Positions 37,251 through 46,233 are shown, numbered from the stretch's first letter. The stretch is DNA of 64,000 bases from Flavobacterium xinjiangense (GCF_900142885.1 NZ_FRCL01000010.1:62001-126000), one strand, 5' to 3'. Made by a program: numbers and translations. The notes: generated from the sequence alone by a model not told the origin.

Positions 37251-37607
37251 ATGAAAAAGAAAGCAATTATCTCGAAACCGCTTAAAAAGGAATTAAATAA
37301 AGATAATGAGGATAATTTCCCGGACCATCAAATCTATCCCTCCAGTGACGATATTTATAACAAAAATCACAAAGAAAGCGATATAGATCCTGAAGACCTT
37401 GACAAAATGAAAGAGGCAATTGAAAGAGATCAAATTGGCGCATCTAATGAAAAAAATTTTGATCAGGATATGTCAGGAAATGATTTAGATATTCCAGGTT
37501 CAGAATTAGATGACCAACAAGAAAATATAGGAAGTGAAGACGAGGAAAACAACTATTACAGTACTGGCGGCGACAATCATAATGACTTAGAGGAAGATAA
37601 CGGTTAA
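37251..37607 (+). CDS. highly acidic, probably disordered protein
   Basis: 118 residues with a short basic N-terminus (MKKKAIISKPLKK), then a strongly Asp/Glu/Asn-rich chain (DIDPEDLDKMKEAIERD, GNDLDIPGSELDDQQ) and no hydrophobic segment. The composition suggests a soluble, largely unstructured protein like hydrophilic stress proteins. I do not recognise a family. It is 18 bp upstream of the dehydrogenase gene and shares its promoter. Confidence 0.75.
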   Translation: MKKKAIISKPLKKELNKDNEDNFPDHQIYPSSDDIYNKNHKESDIDPEDLDKMKEAIERDQIGASNEKNFDQDMSGNDLDIPGSELDDQQENIGSEDEENNYYSTGGDNHNDLEEDNG

Positions 37608-37625
37608 TCAATTTAAAATTAAATA

Positions 37626-38618
37626 ATGAAAATAGCGGTATTTAGTACAAAACCACATGATCGGGAATATCTAGATAAATTCAACAGTAATGACAGGCAT
37701 GAGCTTACTTACTTTGAAGCACCTCTAAATGCTGATACAACTAATTTAGCACTAGGATTTGAGGCTGTTTGCATATTTGTCAATGATAAAATAGATGCAG
37801 TAACGATTGATAAACTTTTCAAAATAGGTGTTAAACTTATTGATTTAAGAAGTGCAGGTTTTAATAATGTAGATATTGAAGCCGCAAAAAAGAAAAATAT
37901 AAAAGTAATGAGAGTTCCTGCTTATTCTCCAGAAGCAGTTGCTGAGCATGCAGTAGCATTAATTTTGACCCTAAATAGAAAAACACATAAAGTTTACAAT
38001 AGAGTGCGTGAGAGCAATTTTTCATTGGAAAACCTTATTGGATTTAATCTTCATGGAAAAACGGTTGGAGTTATTGGAACCGGAAAAATAGGTGTGGCTT
38101 TCTGCCAAATAATGTTAGGTTTTGGATGCAAAGTTATTGCCTATGATATTACTGAATCTGAAATGCTAAAAGACAAAGGGATTGAATACACAACCTTGGT
38201 TGACCTATATAAAAACTCAGATATAATTTCACTGCATTGCCCTCTAAATGTGAAAACAAAATATCTCTTTGACATTAAAACCTTTTCTAAAGTAAAAAAA
38301 GGAGTCATGCTGATTAATACTAGTCGAGGCGCTTTAATCAAAACATCAGATGCTATTGATGCATTAAAAAATGGTCAATTGGGGTATTTAGGAATCGATG
38401 TTTATGAACAAGAAGAAAATTTATTCTTTAACGATCTGTCTGAAAGTATTATCAAAGATGATTTAATAGAACGATTAATGGCATTTCATAATGTTTTGAT
38501 TACACCTCATCAAGGATTTTTTACAAAAGAAGCGTTAGATCAAATTGCCATTACTACCTTAAAAAACTTCACGGATTTTGAAGAAGGATTACTTTTAGAA
38601 AACGAAGTCAAATTATAA
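37626..38618 (+). CDS. D-2-hydroxyacid dehydrogenase (D-lactate dehydrogenase type)
   Basis: 330-residue NAD-dependent D-2-hydroxyacid dehydrogenase, closest in pattern to fermentative D-lactate dehydrogenase. NAD-binding GVIGTGKIGVAF, the substrate/catalytic Arg in INTSRGAL, Glu in GIDVYEQEE, and the acid-base His in TPHQGFF are all present; the N-terminal DLRSAGFNNVDI loop is typical. It interconverts pyruvate and D-lactate in the cytoplasm. Its placement with a stress promoter fits redox balancing under respiratory limitation (inference). No terminator is obvious downstream. Confidence 0.88.
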   Translation: MKIAVFSTKPHDREYLDKFNSNDRHELTYFEAPLNADTTNLALGFEAVCIFVNDKIDAVTIDKLFKIGVKLIDLRSAGFNNVDIEAAKKKNIKVMRVPAYSPEAVAEHAVALILTLNRKTHKVYNRVRESNFSLENLIGFNLHGKTVGVIGTGKIGVAFCQIMLGFGCKVIAYDITESEMLKDKGIEYTTLVDLYKNSDIISLHCPLNVKTKYLFDIKTFSKVKKGVMLINTSRGALIKTSDAIDALKNGQLGYLGIDVYEQEENLFFNDLSESIIKDDLIERLMAFHNVLITPHQGFFTKEALDQIAITTLKNFTDFEEGLLLENEVKL

Positions 38619-38906
38619 AATATTAATTGATTTTACTTTTTATAAAAAATACAATAACCAATTGGTTTAAAATTAATTATATTTTTTTATGTCCTTTTTA
38701 ACTAAAACCAGGACTGAAATCCTTAAATTTAAATTACTATTCCATTTACGATTTTTAATCAGTAGGCATTGCGTACTGATATTTAATCTGTTTATTTAGG
38801 CCCCTTCGTAAAAAAAATGGCATAAGAAATCATATAAAATAGCCCCGTAATTTTATTCAATGCAAAACCATTTTTTTGAACTATCCCATATTTCCGAATG
38901 AAAATG
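38619..38906. other. intergenic stretch without visible gene
   Basis: AT-rich sequence before the next stress promoter. I see no ORF, no strong hairpin with a T-run and no repeat shared with other gaps. Confidence 0.5.
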
Positions 38907-38971
38907 TGTGAAAGTTGTAACTCATATATAAAATTGTATAAAGCATTAAAGCACATTAAACCTGAAATTTA
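38907..38971 (+). promoter_or_regulatory. stress-regulon promoter of the DUF892-Dps operon
   Basis: TGTGAAAGTTGTAA at 38907-38920, ATTGTATAA at 38933-38941, GAAATTTA ending at 38971. Spacing identical to the rest. The DUF892 start codon is 36 bp beyond. Confidence 0.72.
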
Positions 38972-39007
38972 CAATATTAAAATTTCAGAATAATTAAGTA
39001 CAAAATT

Positions 39008-39355
39008 ATGAAAAGTACCGCCACTAAAGCTGATAAAAAAAGAACTACAAAAGAGGGAAAGGGAAATTCAACGTTTGCCAGACCAGAGATAAAGGAAGGT
39101 TGTCGCAATATTTTTGTTGATGAACTTAAAGAGATTTATTTTGCTGAAAAAGCATTAATGATATCTATACCCATAATGATTAAAAAGGCTGCAACGAAAG
39201 AGTTAGTTGATGCGCTTACCATACATTATGATTTTACAAAAGAACATATCAAACGCTTAGAAGCTATTTTTTGTTCAATAGGTGAATCGGAAATAATAAC
39301 AAAATACGAAGCAATGTATGGGTCGATAAAACCTTTAGAAGATGAAGAGGAATAA
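39008..39355 (+). CDS. short DUF892 (YciE/YciF-type) ferritin-like protein
   Basis: 115 residues. After a basic Lys-rich N-terminus it has the DUF892 beginning: FVDELKEIYFAEKALM, IPIMIKKAATKELVDAL, HIKRLEAIFCSIGE and YEAMYG. Typical family members are about 160-170 residues with a four-helix ferritin-like bundle; this one stops after the first half (PLEDEEE, stop), so it has only two long helices. It may dimerise to complete a bundle, or be a truncated derivative. First gene of an operon with dehydrogenase, reductase and Dps genes. Confidence 0.78.
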   Translation: MKSTATKADKKRTTKEGKGNSTFARPEIKEGCRNIFVDELKEIYFAEKALMISIPIMIKKAATKELVDALTIHYDFTKEHIKRLEAIFCSIGESEIITKYEAMYGSIKPLEDEEE

Positions 39356-39378
39356 TACTTATCAAAAAATCACAAACT

Positions 39379-40761
39379 ATGTCTATTCAAACCGTTAATC
39401 CATACAATAATAAAGTTGTCAAATCATTTGAAGAAATGTCAGACAAAACTGTTGACACATTAATAGAAAAATCTGTAAAAACATTTAAAGAATGGAAAGA
39501 AACAAGTTATGCAGAACGTGCTAAAATATTGCATAAAGTGGCTAAAATAATGCGTGATAAAAAAGAATCACTTGCTAAAATAATTACTTTAGAAATGGGA
39601 AAATTAATTGCTCAAGCTGAAGGTGAAATCTTACTAAGTGCTGATATTTTTGATTACTATGCAGATAATGCAGCTGATTTTTTAGCTGATAAACATTTGG
39701 AGCCAGAGTTTGGGAGCGCTTTAATACGGTTCAGCCCAATAGGAATAATTTTAGGTGTGGAACCTTGGAATTTTCCATTTTATCAAGTTGCACGTTTCGC
39801 AGCTCCAAATTTAATGGTAGGAAATACGGTTTTAGTAAAACATGCCTCGTCGGTTCCACAATGTGCCATTGCTATTGAAGAATTGTTTAATGAAGCAGGA
39901 GCCCCTGTTGGTCTTTATACCAACCTTTTAATTTCAGGTAAAAGGGCTTCCGCTCTAGTTTCTGACAAAAGAATTAAAGGAGTAGCATTAACAGGCAGTG
40001 AAGAAGCAGGCGCAAATATAGCCGCAGAAGCAGGTAAAAATTTGAAAAAATCTGTTTTGGAATTAGGAGGCAGCGATGCTTTTATAATATTAGATGATGC
40101 TGATATTGATAAAACTGTTGAATGGGCTGTCGTTGGTAGAATTAACAACAATGGTGAGTCCTGCGTAGCTTCCAAAAGATTTATAGCAGTCGAAGCTGTT
40201 GCTGATGAATTTATTAAAAAATTCAAAGAAAAATTATCAATTTTAGTTATCGGTGATCCAATGGACTCTAAAACAGAGTTGGGTCCTTTAAGTAGTGAAG
40301 CGGCAGCTGTGCATATAGCTGATCAGGTAAAACGATCGGTCGATGCTGGTGCAAAAGTTTTATTGGGCGGTACACGATCTGATCGTGAAGGTGCTTTTAT
40401 GCAACCTACAATTCTAACGGCTTTAAATCCGAAAATACCAGCTTACTACGAAGAGCTATTTGGTCCGGTCGCTTCTTTTTATCGGGTAAAAAATGAGCAA
40501 GAAGCAATTGACTTAGCAAATGATTCGAATTTTGGCTTAGGTTGTTCTGTTTTTACTCAAGATATAGAAAGAGGAAAACGTGTTGCTGACAAAATCGATG
40601 CCGGTATGGTTTTCATTAATCATCCAACTGGTACTAAAGCAAATCTACCTTTTGGAGGAACTAAAGGTTCGGGTTACGGTAGAGAATTATCGGAATTGGG
40701 AATTCAAGAATTTGTAAATAAGAAACTCATTCGAGTAAGCGGTCTTTCGGACCCTTTTTAG
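39379..40761 (+). CDS. NAD(P)-dependent succinate-semialdehyde dehydrogenase
   Basis: 460-residue aldehyde dehydrogenase of the short succinate-semialdehyde type. The catalytic Glu is in LELGGSDAF and the nucleophile Cys in NNNGESCVASKR; cofactor and substrate motifs PWNFPFYQVAR and the C-terminal PFGGTKGSGYGREL are intact. It oxidises succinic semialdehyde (or similar short aldehydes) to the acid, a common reaction in gamma-aminobutyrate breakdown and in detoxifying reactive aldehydes. Second gene of the stress operon, 24 bp after DUF892. The exact substrate cannot be read from the sequence. Confidence 0.9.
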   Translation: MSIQTVNPYNNKVVKSFEEMSDKTVDTLIEKSVKTFKEWKETSYAERAKILHKVAKIMRDKKESLAKIITLEMGKLIAQAEGEILLSADIFDYYADNAADFLADKHLEPEFGSALIRFSPIGIILGVEPWNFPFYQVARFAAPNLMVGNTVLVKHASSVPQCAIAIEELFNEAGAPVGLYTNLLISGKRASALVSDKRIKGVALTGSEEAGANIAAEAGKNLKKSVLELGGSDAFIILDDADIDKTVEWAVVGRINNNGESCVASKRFIAVEAVADEFIKKFKEKLSILVIGDPMDSKTELGPLSSEAAAVHIADQVKRSVDAGAKVLLGGTRSDREGAFMQPTILTALNPKIPAYYEELFGPVASFYRVKNEQEAIDLANDSNFGLGCSVFTQDIERGKRVADKIDAGMVFINHPTGTKANLPFGGTKGSGYGRELSELGIQEFVNKKLIRVSGLSDPF

Positions 40762-40785
40762 AATGTGACTTTTAATGAAAAAGAA

Positions 40786-41784
40786 ATGAAAGCAAAACAA
40801 ATAGTATTAGCATCAAGACCAAAAGGATCCCCCACTCTTAACAATTTCAGGTCAGAAACTGTGGATGTGGCTGAACTAAAAAATGGCGAAGTTTTATTAG
40901 AAGGAATGTATTATTCCGTTGATCCTTACATGCGAGGCCGAATGAATGATGCAAAATCTTACAGTCCTCCTTTTGATTTAGATCAGCCTATAAATGGTGG
41001 TGTGATCGCAAAAGTATTGGAAAGTAAATCTGATATTCTAAAAGCGGGTGATATCGTTTTGGGAATGTTACCCTGGAAAGAAACATGTACTGCTTCAGAA
41101 AAAGATTTAAAAAAAATTGATACTTCTATTGCACCAGCTAGCTATTATTTAGGTGTTTTAGGGATGACAGGACTTACCGCTTATTTTGGTTTAATGAATA
41201 TTTGTAAACCAAAAAAAGGAGAAACAGTTGTCATATCAGGCGCTGCCGGAGCTGTGGGAGTTGTGGTAGGACAAATAGCAAAAATTCAAGGATGTCGGGT
41301 TATTGGAATAGCCGGTTCTGATGAGAAAACTAAATTATTAAAAACCGAATTCGGCTTTGATGAAACCATCAATTACAAGACTACAAAAGACATGAGTAAA
41401 GCAATTGGAATGTTGTGTCCAAATGGTGTAGATATTTATTTTGATAATGTAGGTGGCGAAATCTCTGATGCGGTTATAGCAAATATAAATTTTAATGCAA
41501 GAATCGCATTGTGCGGACAAATTGCTTTGTACAATAGCACTGACACTCCCATGGGACCCCGTTTACAGCCAATGTTATTAACCAGAAGTGTGCTGATGCA
41601 AGGTTTTATCATAGGTAATTTTAAAAACGAGTTTCCAGAAGGTATCAAGCATTTAGCCCAATGGGTGAAAGATGGAAAAATAAAATTTACTGAAACAATC
41701 GAAAATGGCTTTGATAATTTGCCTAAAGCATTGCTGGGATTGTTTAAAGGCGAGAACACAGGCAAAATGATTGTTAAAGCTTAA
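40786..41784 (+). CDS. zinc-independent MDR-type NADP-dependent oxidoreductase
   Basis: 332 residues from the ATG at 40786 (a GTG at 40765 would add seven residues). Medium-chain reductase of the CurA/leukotriene-B4-dehydrogenase-like group: KQIVLASRPKGSPT start, YSVDPYMRGRM, NADP-binding ISGAAGAVGVVVGQIAK, and FDNVGGEI. Zinc-binding cysteines are absent, as normal for the group. It probably reduces alpha,beta-unsaturated carbonyls, products of lipid peroxidation, which fits the operon with aldehyde dehydrogenase and Dps. Starts just after the preceding gene's stop. Confidence 0.87.
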   Translation: MKAKQIVLASRPKGSPTLNNFRSETVDVAELKNGEVLLEGMYYSVDPYMRGRMNDAKSYSPPFDLDQPINGGVIAKVLESKSDILKAGDIVLGMLPWKETCTASEKDLKKIDTSIAPASYYLGVLGMTGLTAYFGLMNICKPKKGETVVISGAAGAVGVVVGQIAKIQGCRVIGIAGSDEKTKLLKTEFGFDETINYKTTKDMSKAIGMLCPNGVDIYFDNVGGEISDAVIANINFNARIALCGQIALYNSTDTPMGPRLQPMLLTRSVLMQGFIIGNFKNEFPEGIKHLAQWVKDGKIKFTETIENGFDNLPKALLGLFKGENTGKMIVKA

Positions 41785-41821
41785 ATAAATATAAAAAAAA
41801 ACAAAATAAAAACAAAGAATT

Positions 41822-42295
41822 ATGAAACCACAAATTGGAATTACAGAAAGTCATTTACAAAAAAGCAATGCATTTCTTTCGTCTATTTTAGCTAATGAAA
41901 TGACATTATATGTTAAATTAAGAAAATTTCATTGGAATGTTTCTGGTGAGAATTTTATGGAACTGCACAAATTATTTGAAGGTCAATACAAACAATTGGA
42001 AGAAGCGATTGACGAAGTTGCGGAACGAATCAGCAAACTTGGAGGAAAAACTATTGGTACAATGAAAGAGTTCTCTGAACTGACCATCCTCAAAGAATCG
42101 CCAAATCATTACCCTTCCAATAAAGAAATGAAAAAAGAACTGTTAGACGATCATGAAACCCTGATTGTACAATTGCGAAAAGATATTGATATCTGTGCTG
42201 AGGAAAATAAAGATGCAGGTACTGCAGATTTCATGACTGGATTAATGGAGCAACATGAGACAATGGCATGGGTATTAAGGAGATATTTAAGCTAA
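41822..42295 (+). CDS. dps: Dps family ferritin-like protein
   Basis: 157-residue Dps, a dodecameric iron-oxidising mini-ferritin that protects DNA in starvation and oxidative stress. The inter-subunit ferroxidase motif is clear: KFHWNVSGENFMELHKLFEGQY, with His, and EAIDEVAERI supplying Asp and Glu. The C-terminal EQHETMAWVLRRYL matches the family. There is little basic N-terminal extension (MKPQIGITESHLQKSN), so direct DNA binding may be weak. Last main gene of the DUF892 operon. Confidence 0.95.
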   Translation: MKPQIGITESHLQKSNAFLSSILANEMTLYVKLRKFHWNVSGENFMELHKLFEGQYKQLEEAIDEVAERISKLGGKTIGTMKEFSELTILKESPNHYPSNKEMKKELLDDHETLIVQLRKDIDICAEENKDAGTADFMTGLMEQHETMAWVLRRYLS

Positions 42296-42323
42296 ATTTA
42301 GCTTTTATAAATTTTGTCCTAAA

Positions 42324-42491
42324 ATGGAAATATCAGAAAACATTTTGCAAATCGTTTCCAAAAGTAATTGCAGAGTTTGTAAGATAAGCTCCTCAAGAGT
42401 TCTTGATGAATCTAAACTAATCACTGAAATGGACTTTGAAAAAGATGATTTGGAGATCTTAAATGACACTATCACAGTTGAATTTTCTTGA
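42324..42491 (+). CDS. possible 55-residue ACP-like ORF
   Basis: ATG MEISENILQIVSKSN... to TGA, 28 bp after dps. The alternating pattern (ILQIVSK, CKISSSRVLDESKLI, LEILNDTITVEF) recalls the last helices of acyl-carrier proteins, but there is no Asp-Ser-Leu phosphopantetheine site. It may be a remnant or a spurious ORF. No promoter of its own is visible. Confidence 0.3.
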   Translation: MEISENILQIVSKSNCRVCKISSSRVLDESKLITEMDFEKDDLEILNDTITVEFS

Positions 42492-42630
42492 AAAAGCTTT
42501 TTCACCTAATGATTCATACATAGAAAGTAATATTGTATTGAAGGAAGTAATTCGATATTAAACAAATGGTCAGTCGAATTATTAGCGACTATAATAAATA
42601 ATAAGTTGAGATTTTTTTTGGTTTGGATTA

Positions 42631-42660
42631 AGAGGGCTGTTGGTATCAACAGCCCTTTTA
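42631..42660 (+). terminator. intrinsic terminator closing the dps operon
   Basis: GGGCTGTTG pairs perfectly with CAACAGCCC around a GTAT loop, then TTTT. Between 42492 and 42630, and from 42661 to 42757, I see no gene. Confidence 0.85.
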
Positions 42661-42757
42661 TAGTTAAAATAATTGCAACTGTTATACACACTTGCTCCAA
42701 TCACTATTGTAAAGAATCAAAAAATTCTTCTCTATTTTCTTTTTGAGTTGAAAAATA

Positions 42758-42822
42758 TGTGAATTATATAAATCTATCGCAAAGTTATATAACATTTTTA
42801 ATCCACAAATAGCTGAACTTTA
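42758..42822 (+). promoter_or_regulatory. stress-regulon promoter of the baeRF-like gene
   Basis: TGTGAATTATATAA at 42758-42771, GTTATATAA at 42784-42792, GAACTTTA ending at 42822. Consensus boxes and exact spacing; about 70-bp leader follows. Confidence 0.8.
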
Positions 42823-42893
42823 AACTGTTGCAATTCAAAAATTGTAAATGGTTGTTTATGATTTCATATTTATCACATTTTTAAAATAAAGTT

Positions 42894-43274
42894 ATGAAAA
42901 CGAGAAAAAGACTAGGCATTTGGATGGATCATTCTATTGCGCATTTAATGGAATTTACCAATAAGCATTTTGAAATCAAAACCATTGAATCAAAATTACA
43001 TGATGTAAAAGAAGAAACTTTGCCTAAAAGCGAAAGTCTAATGCACAATAAAAAGAAACGCCTTCTTTTAGACTATTATAAGAAACTAAGTGAGGCAATT
43101 AAGGATTATGAACAGGTAATACTCTTTGGTCCTACTAATGCTAAAATTGAATTTTTTGATATTATAAGCGAGGACATTCGTTTTCTCAAAATAAAATTCG
43201 AAATAAAAAATACCGATAAAATGACGCAGAACCAGCAGCATGCATTTGTAAAAGAATACTTTTCAGAAGCATAA
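42894..43274 (+). CDS. small baeRF/eRF1-like domain protein
   Basis: 126 residues beginning RLGIWMDHSIAHLMEF, the opening of a group often annotated as translational machinery proteins, with resemblance to the eRF1/Pelota-like fold: the central IKDYEQVILFGPTNAKIEFF matches the strand-loop with Gly-Pro. The GGQ release motif is not present, so peptide release is unlikely; a ribosome-linked role in stress is an inference. Cytoplasmic. Followed 44 bp later by a small membrane protein under the same promoter. Confidence 0.6.
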   Translation: MKTRKRLGIWMDHSIAHLMEFTNKHFEIKTIESKLHDVKEETLPKSESLMHNKKKRLLLDYYKKLSEAIKDYEQVILFGPTNAKIEFFDIISEDIRFLKIKFEIKNTDKMTQNQQHAFVKEYFSEA

Positions 43275-43317
43275 TTAGATTAAAAAATAACTGATAACCA
43301 CTATAAAAAATAAAAAC

Positions 43318-43536
43318 ATGCAATTAAAAAATTTAGGAATAGGAATGGTCATAATAGGAATAGTTATGATGGCATATACTGGGTTCAACTATGTAACTAC
43401 TGAAAAAGTGGTTGATTTTGGCCCTATTCAAGTAAACAAAGAGGTAAACCATCCTATAAACTGGTCCCCTATAGCTGGAATTATATTGGCTGTGGGAGGT
43501 ATTGTTCTTATTGTAACAAGTAAAAAAACTGCTTAA
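43318..43536 (+). CDS. small two-helix membrane protein
   Basis: 72 residues with hydrophobic helices at about 6-26 (LGIGMVIIGIVMMAYTGFN) and 50-67 (WSPIAGIILAVGGIVLIV), and a periplasmic or cytoplasmic loop with EKVVDFGPIQVNKE. The layout resembles the 64-residue protein encoded at 36.8 kb. Function unknown. Second gene of its transcription unit. Confidence 0.72.
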   Translation: MQLKNLGIGMVIIGIVMMAYTGFNYVTTEKVVDFGPIQVNKEVNHPINWSPIAGIILAVGGIVLIVTSKKTA

Positions 43537-43571
43537 GAAATGTTTTATTATTAGAATTTATCTATTGAATC

Positions 43572-43636
43572 TGTGAATAATACAACATTTAACAAAAGTT
43601 ATATAAAAAATTAAAATTAAATCTTACGGATATTTG
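43572..43636 (+). promoter_or_regulatory. stress-regulon promoter of the Mla operon
   Basis: TGTGAATAATACAA at 43572-43585, GTTATATAA at 43598-43606, GATATTTG ending at 43636. Both boxes match consensus. The first gene starts 145 bp beyond, leaving a long leader. Confidence 0.8.
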
Positions 43637-43689
43637 CACGCTGTTATTTAGCTGTACAAAATATAAAAATACATTGAAGAGCACTAAAC

Positions 43690-43711
43690 ACTGTAGTTTT
43701 TACAGTTTTTG
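43690..43711 (+). promoter_or_regulatory. terminator-like hairpin in the Mla leader
   Basis: ACTGTA and TACAGT form a 6-bp stem with a GTTTT loop, followed by TTTT, between the promoter and the first mla gene. It could act as an attenuator or be incidental; the stem is short. Confidence 0.3.
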
Positions 43712-43781
43712 GCAACGTATTTTAAACTATTATATTGTGTAATATCAATAATAAATTAAACTAACCTAATAAATATAGATT

Positions 43782-44540
43782 TTGATTATTTATTTAAAAA
43801 ATATTTTTGACGATGTTGGTAAAGTTTCGCTTTTTGCGATTCGCTTTTTCAAAGAAGTTTTAAAACCGCCCTATGAATTCAAAGAGTTTATTAAGCAATG
43901 TTACGTAATTGGTTATAAATCTTTGCCATTAGTGGCCATTACAGGCTTTATTATGGGATTAGTACTTACACTTCAATCTAGACCTACTTTAGCAAAATTT
44001 GGTGCAGAATCCTGGTTGCCGGGAATGGTTGCGCTTTCTCTAATTAGAGAGATTGCTCCTGTAATCACAGCCTTAATTTGCGCGGGGAAAGTTTCCTCTG
44101 GGATTGGTGCCGAATTAGGTTCCATGAAAGTTACCGAACAAATTGATGCTATGGAGGTAGCTGCTATCAATCCTTTTAAATATCTGGTAGTGACAAGAAT
44201 TCTAGCCACTACACTTATGATTCCTGTTTTAGTAATATTTGCAGATGCAATTGGAATGTTGGGAGGATTTATTGGTGTGAATATGCATGGTGACATTAAC
44301 CTAACCCGTTATATTTCTCAAGTGTTTGAATCATTAGCATTTTTAGATATTGTACCAGCAACCATTAAAACATTTTTCTTTGGTTTTTTTATCGGAATGA
44401 TTGGCTGTTATAAAGGATTTACTGCAGCGAATGGGACTGAAAGTGTTGGACTGGCGGCAAACTCCGCGGTTGTGACCGCCTCATTAACGATATTCATTAT
44501 TGATATGATGGCAGTTCAAATAACTGATTTATTCTTCTAA
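43782..44540 (+). CDS. mlaE: MlaE-family ABC permease
   Basis: 252-residue inner-membrane permease of the MlaE type, part of systems moving phospholipids between the inner and outer membranes. About five hydrophobic segments, with the family stretches GLVLTLQSRPTLAKFG, REIAPVITALICAGKVSSG and GAELGSMKVTEQIDAMEV. TTG start. The stop and the ATPase start are one base apart. No MlaB (STAS) or MlaC (periplasmic carrier) gene is nearby, as is usual for Bacteroidota. Confidence 0.92.
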   Translation: MIIYLKNIFDDVGKVSLFAIRFFKEVLKPPYEFKEFIKQCYVIGYKSLPLVAITGFIMGLVLTLQSRPTLAKFGAESWLPGMVALSLIREIAPVITALICAGKVSSGIGAELGSMKVTEQIDAMEVAAINPFKYLVVTRILATTLMIPVLVIFADAIGMLGGFIGVNMHGDINLTRYISQVFESLAFLDIVPATIKTFFFGFFIGMIGCYKGFTAANGTESVGLAANSAVVTASLTIFIIDMMAVQITDLFF

Positions 44541-44541
44541 T

Positions 44542-45318
44542 ATGATACAAGAGAAAAAAAATATAGATGCTCCTGCCCTATCATATAATAAAGCTTCAAT
44601 AATAGAAATTGTAGACCTACATAAAACCTTTGGAAAAAACGAGGTACTCAAAGGAGTCAACTTAGTTGTAAATAAGGGAGAAAACTTAGTAATCTTAGGG
44701 AAATCCGGATCTGGGAAATCAATAACTATTAAATGTTTAGTTGGGCTTGTTGTCGCGGATAAAGGAGAAATAAAAGTTTTTGACACGGATATAACTAAAC
44801 TGGATAATAATCAGCTGAATGAAATAAGGGTCAGAATTGGGTTTCTTTTTCAAAATGCTGCTTTGTATGACTCGATGAGCGTTCGGGAGAACCTTGGTTT
44901 TACATTGAAAAGACATGTAACGGATTTATCACCTGAAGAACTGGAAGCTGAAATATTAGCAGTCCTGGAAAGTGTTGGCTTGGCTGATGCAATTGATAAA
45001 ATGCCGTCAGAATTATCAGGTGGTATGCGTAAAAGAATTGGACTTGCACGTACGCTTATCCTTAAACCTGAAATAGTGCTTTATGATGAACCTACAACAG
45101 GACTAGACACAATAACATCAAGGGAAATAAGCGAATTAATACTGGACATACAGAAAAAAAACAAAACGTCTTCTATCATTATTACTCATGATATGGCGTG
45201 TGCAAAACACACAGCTGACCGATTGATTATTCTAAAAGATGGGGTAATTCATGCTGAAGGCAGTTATGAAGAATTAGAGAAAAGCGACGACGAATGGGTA
45301 CGTTCTTTTTTTATTTAA
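44542..45318 (+). CDS. mlaF: MlaF-type ABC transporter ATPase
   Basis: 258-residue ATPase that drives the MlaE permease. Walker A GKSGSGKS, signature LSGGMRKRIGLART (with Met-Arg-Lys in place of Gln-Gln, as in Mla ATPases), Walker B IVLYDEPTTGLD and the switch His in IIITHDM. It lies between the permease and MCE genes in the standard order, translationally coupled. Confidence 0.94.
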   Translation: MIQEKKNIDAPALSYNKASIIEIVDLHKTFGKNEVLKGVNLVVNKGENLVILGKSGSGKSITIKCLVGLVVADKGEIKVFDTDITKLDNNQLNEIRVRIGFLFQNAALYDSMSVRENLGFTLKRHVTDLSPEELEAEILAVLESVGLADAIDKMPSELSGGMRKRIGLARTLILKPEIVLYDEPTTGLDTITSREISELILDIQKKNKTSSIIITHDMACAKHTADRLIILKDGVIHAEGSYEELEKSDDEWVRSFFI

Positions 45319-45348
45319 ACATTAAAATAATAATAAAAAATATAAATT

Positions 45349-46233
45349 ATGAATAAAGAATCTGGGTTCCAATGGAAATTGGGAATGTTTGTAATAATTG
45401 GATTAGTCCTGTTTATTAGTACTATCTATTTTATTGGAAAGCAACAAAATCTTTTCGGTTCAACATTTAATTTAAAGTCTAATTTCAAAAGCGTAAGCGG
45501 TCTTGAGATAGGAAACAATGTGCGTTTTGCCGGAATCAATATTGGTACAGTGAGTGATATTCAGCTAAAAACAGATTCCTCAGTGGTGGTTGTCTTTTTA
45601 ATTAAAGATGAGGTACGAAAGTTTATTAAAACTGATGCTACGGCAAGTATTGGTTCAGACGGACTAATGGGAGATAAAGTATTAACTATCTCTCCTGGAG
45701 TTGCCTCTAATAAAATTGTTGAGGACAATGACGTTATTGCTTCAAAAATACCAATAGACATGGAAGATGTGATGGGTAGCGTTAAAAAAAGCGTAGATAA
45801 TGCCGGTATAATTACGGCACAACTTGCTCAATTTACCTACAACATGAACAATGGAAATGGAACTTTATCAAAATTAATGACGGATAAAGAGATGGCTGGC
45901 AGTATAAAAAAATCACTTCTGAATCTTGAAACAAGTTCCAATGCTTTTTCTTCCTTTACCACTAAAATGAATACCGGAAAAGGTGCGTTATCCAAATTAG
46001 TGACTGATGAAAAAATGGGAAGAATGGTAGATTCTACCATGAATAATATTCAAGTTACCACCAAAGGATTTACCGAAATTACGGAAGCTGCAAAACATAA
46101 TTTTTTATTGAGAGGTTATTTTAAGAAAAAAGAAAAAGCCGAAGATAAAAAACAGGAAGAGTTAGACAATCAAGAAGAAGCAGAACTGAAAAAGGCTATG
46201 AAGAAGGCAGAAGACAGTATCTCTAAAAAGTAA
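45349..46233 (+). CDS. mlaD: MlaD/MCE-domain lipid-transport protein
   Basis: 294 residues: N-terminal anchor helix (about 10-31, LGMFVIIGLVLFISTIYFIG) and an MCE domain (about 38-120, SVSGLEIGNNVRFAGINIG, then GLMGDKVLTISPG). The periplasmic tail has two related helical units (GNGTLSKLMTDKEMAGSI, GKGALSKLVTDEKMGRMV), then a highly charged Lys/Glu end. MCE proteins form hexameric rings around a hydrophobic pore for lipids. Substrate not determinable. Confidence 0.9.
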   Translation: MNKESGFQWKLGMFVIIGLVLFISTIYFIGKQQNLFGSTFNLKSNFKSVSGLEIGNNVRFAGINIGTVSDIQLKTDSSVVVVFLIKDEVRKFIKTDATASIGSDGLMGDKVLTISPGVASNKIVEDNDVIASKIPIDMEDVMGSVKKSVDNAGIITAQLAQFTYNMNNGNGTLSKLMTDKEMAGSIKKSLLNLETSSNAFSSFTTKMNTGKGALSKLVTDEKMGRMVDSTMNNIQVTTKGFTEITEAAKHNFLLRGYFKKKEKAEDKKQEELDNQEEAELKKAMKKAEDSISKK

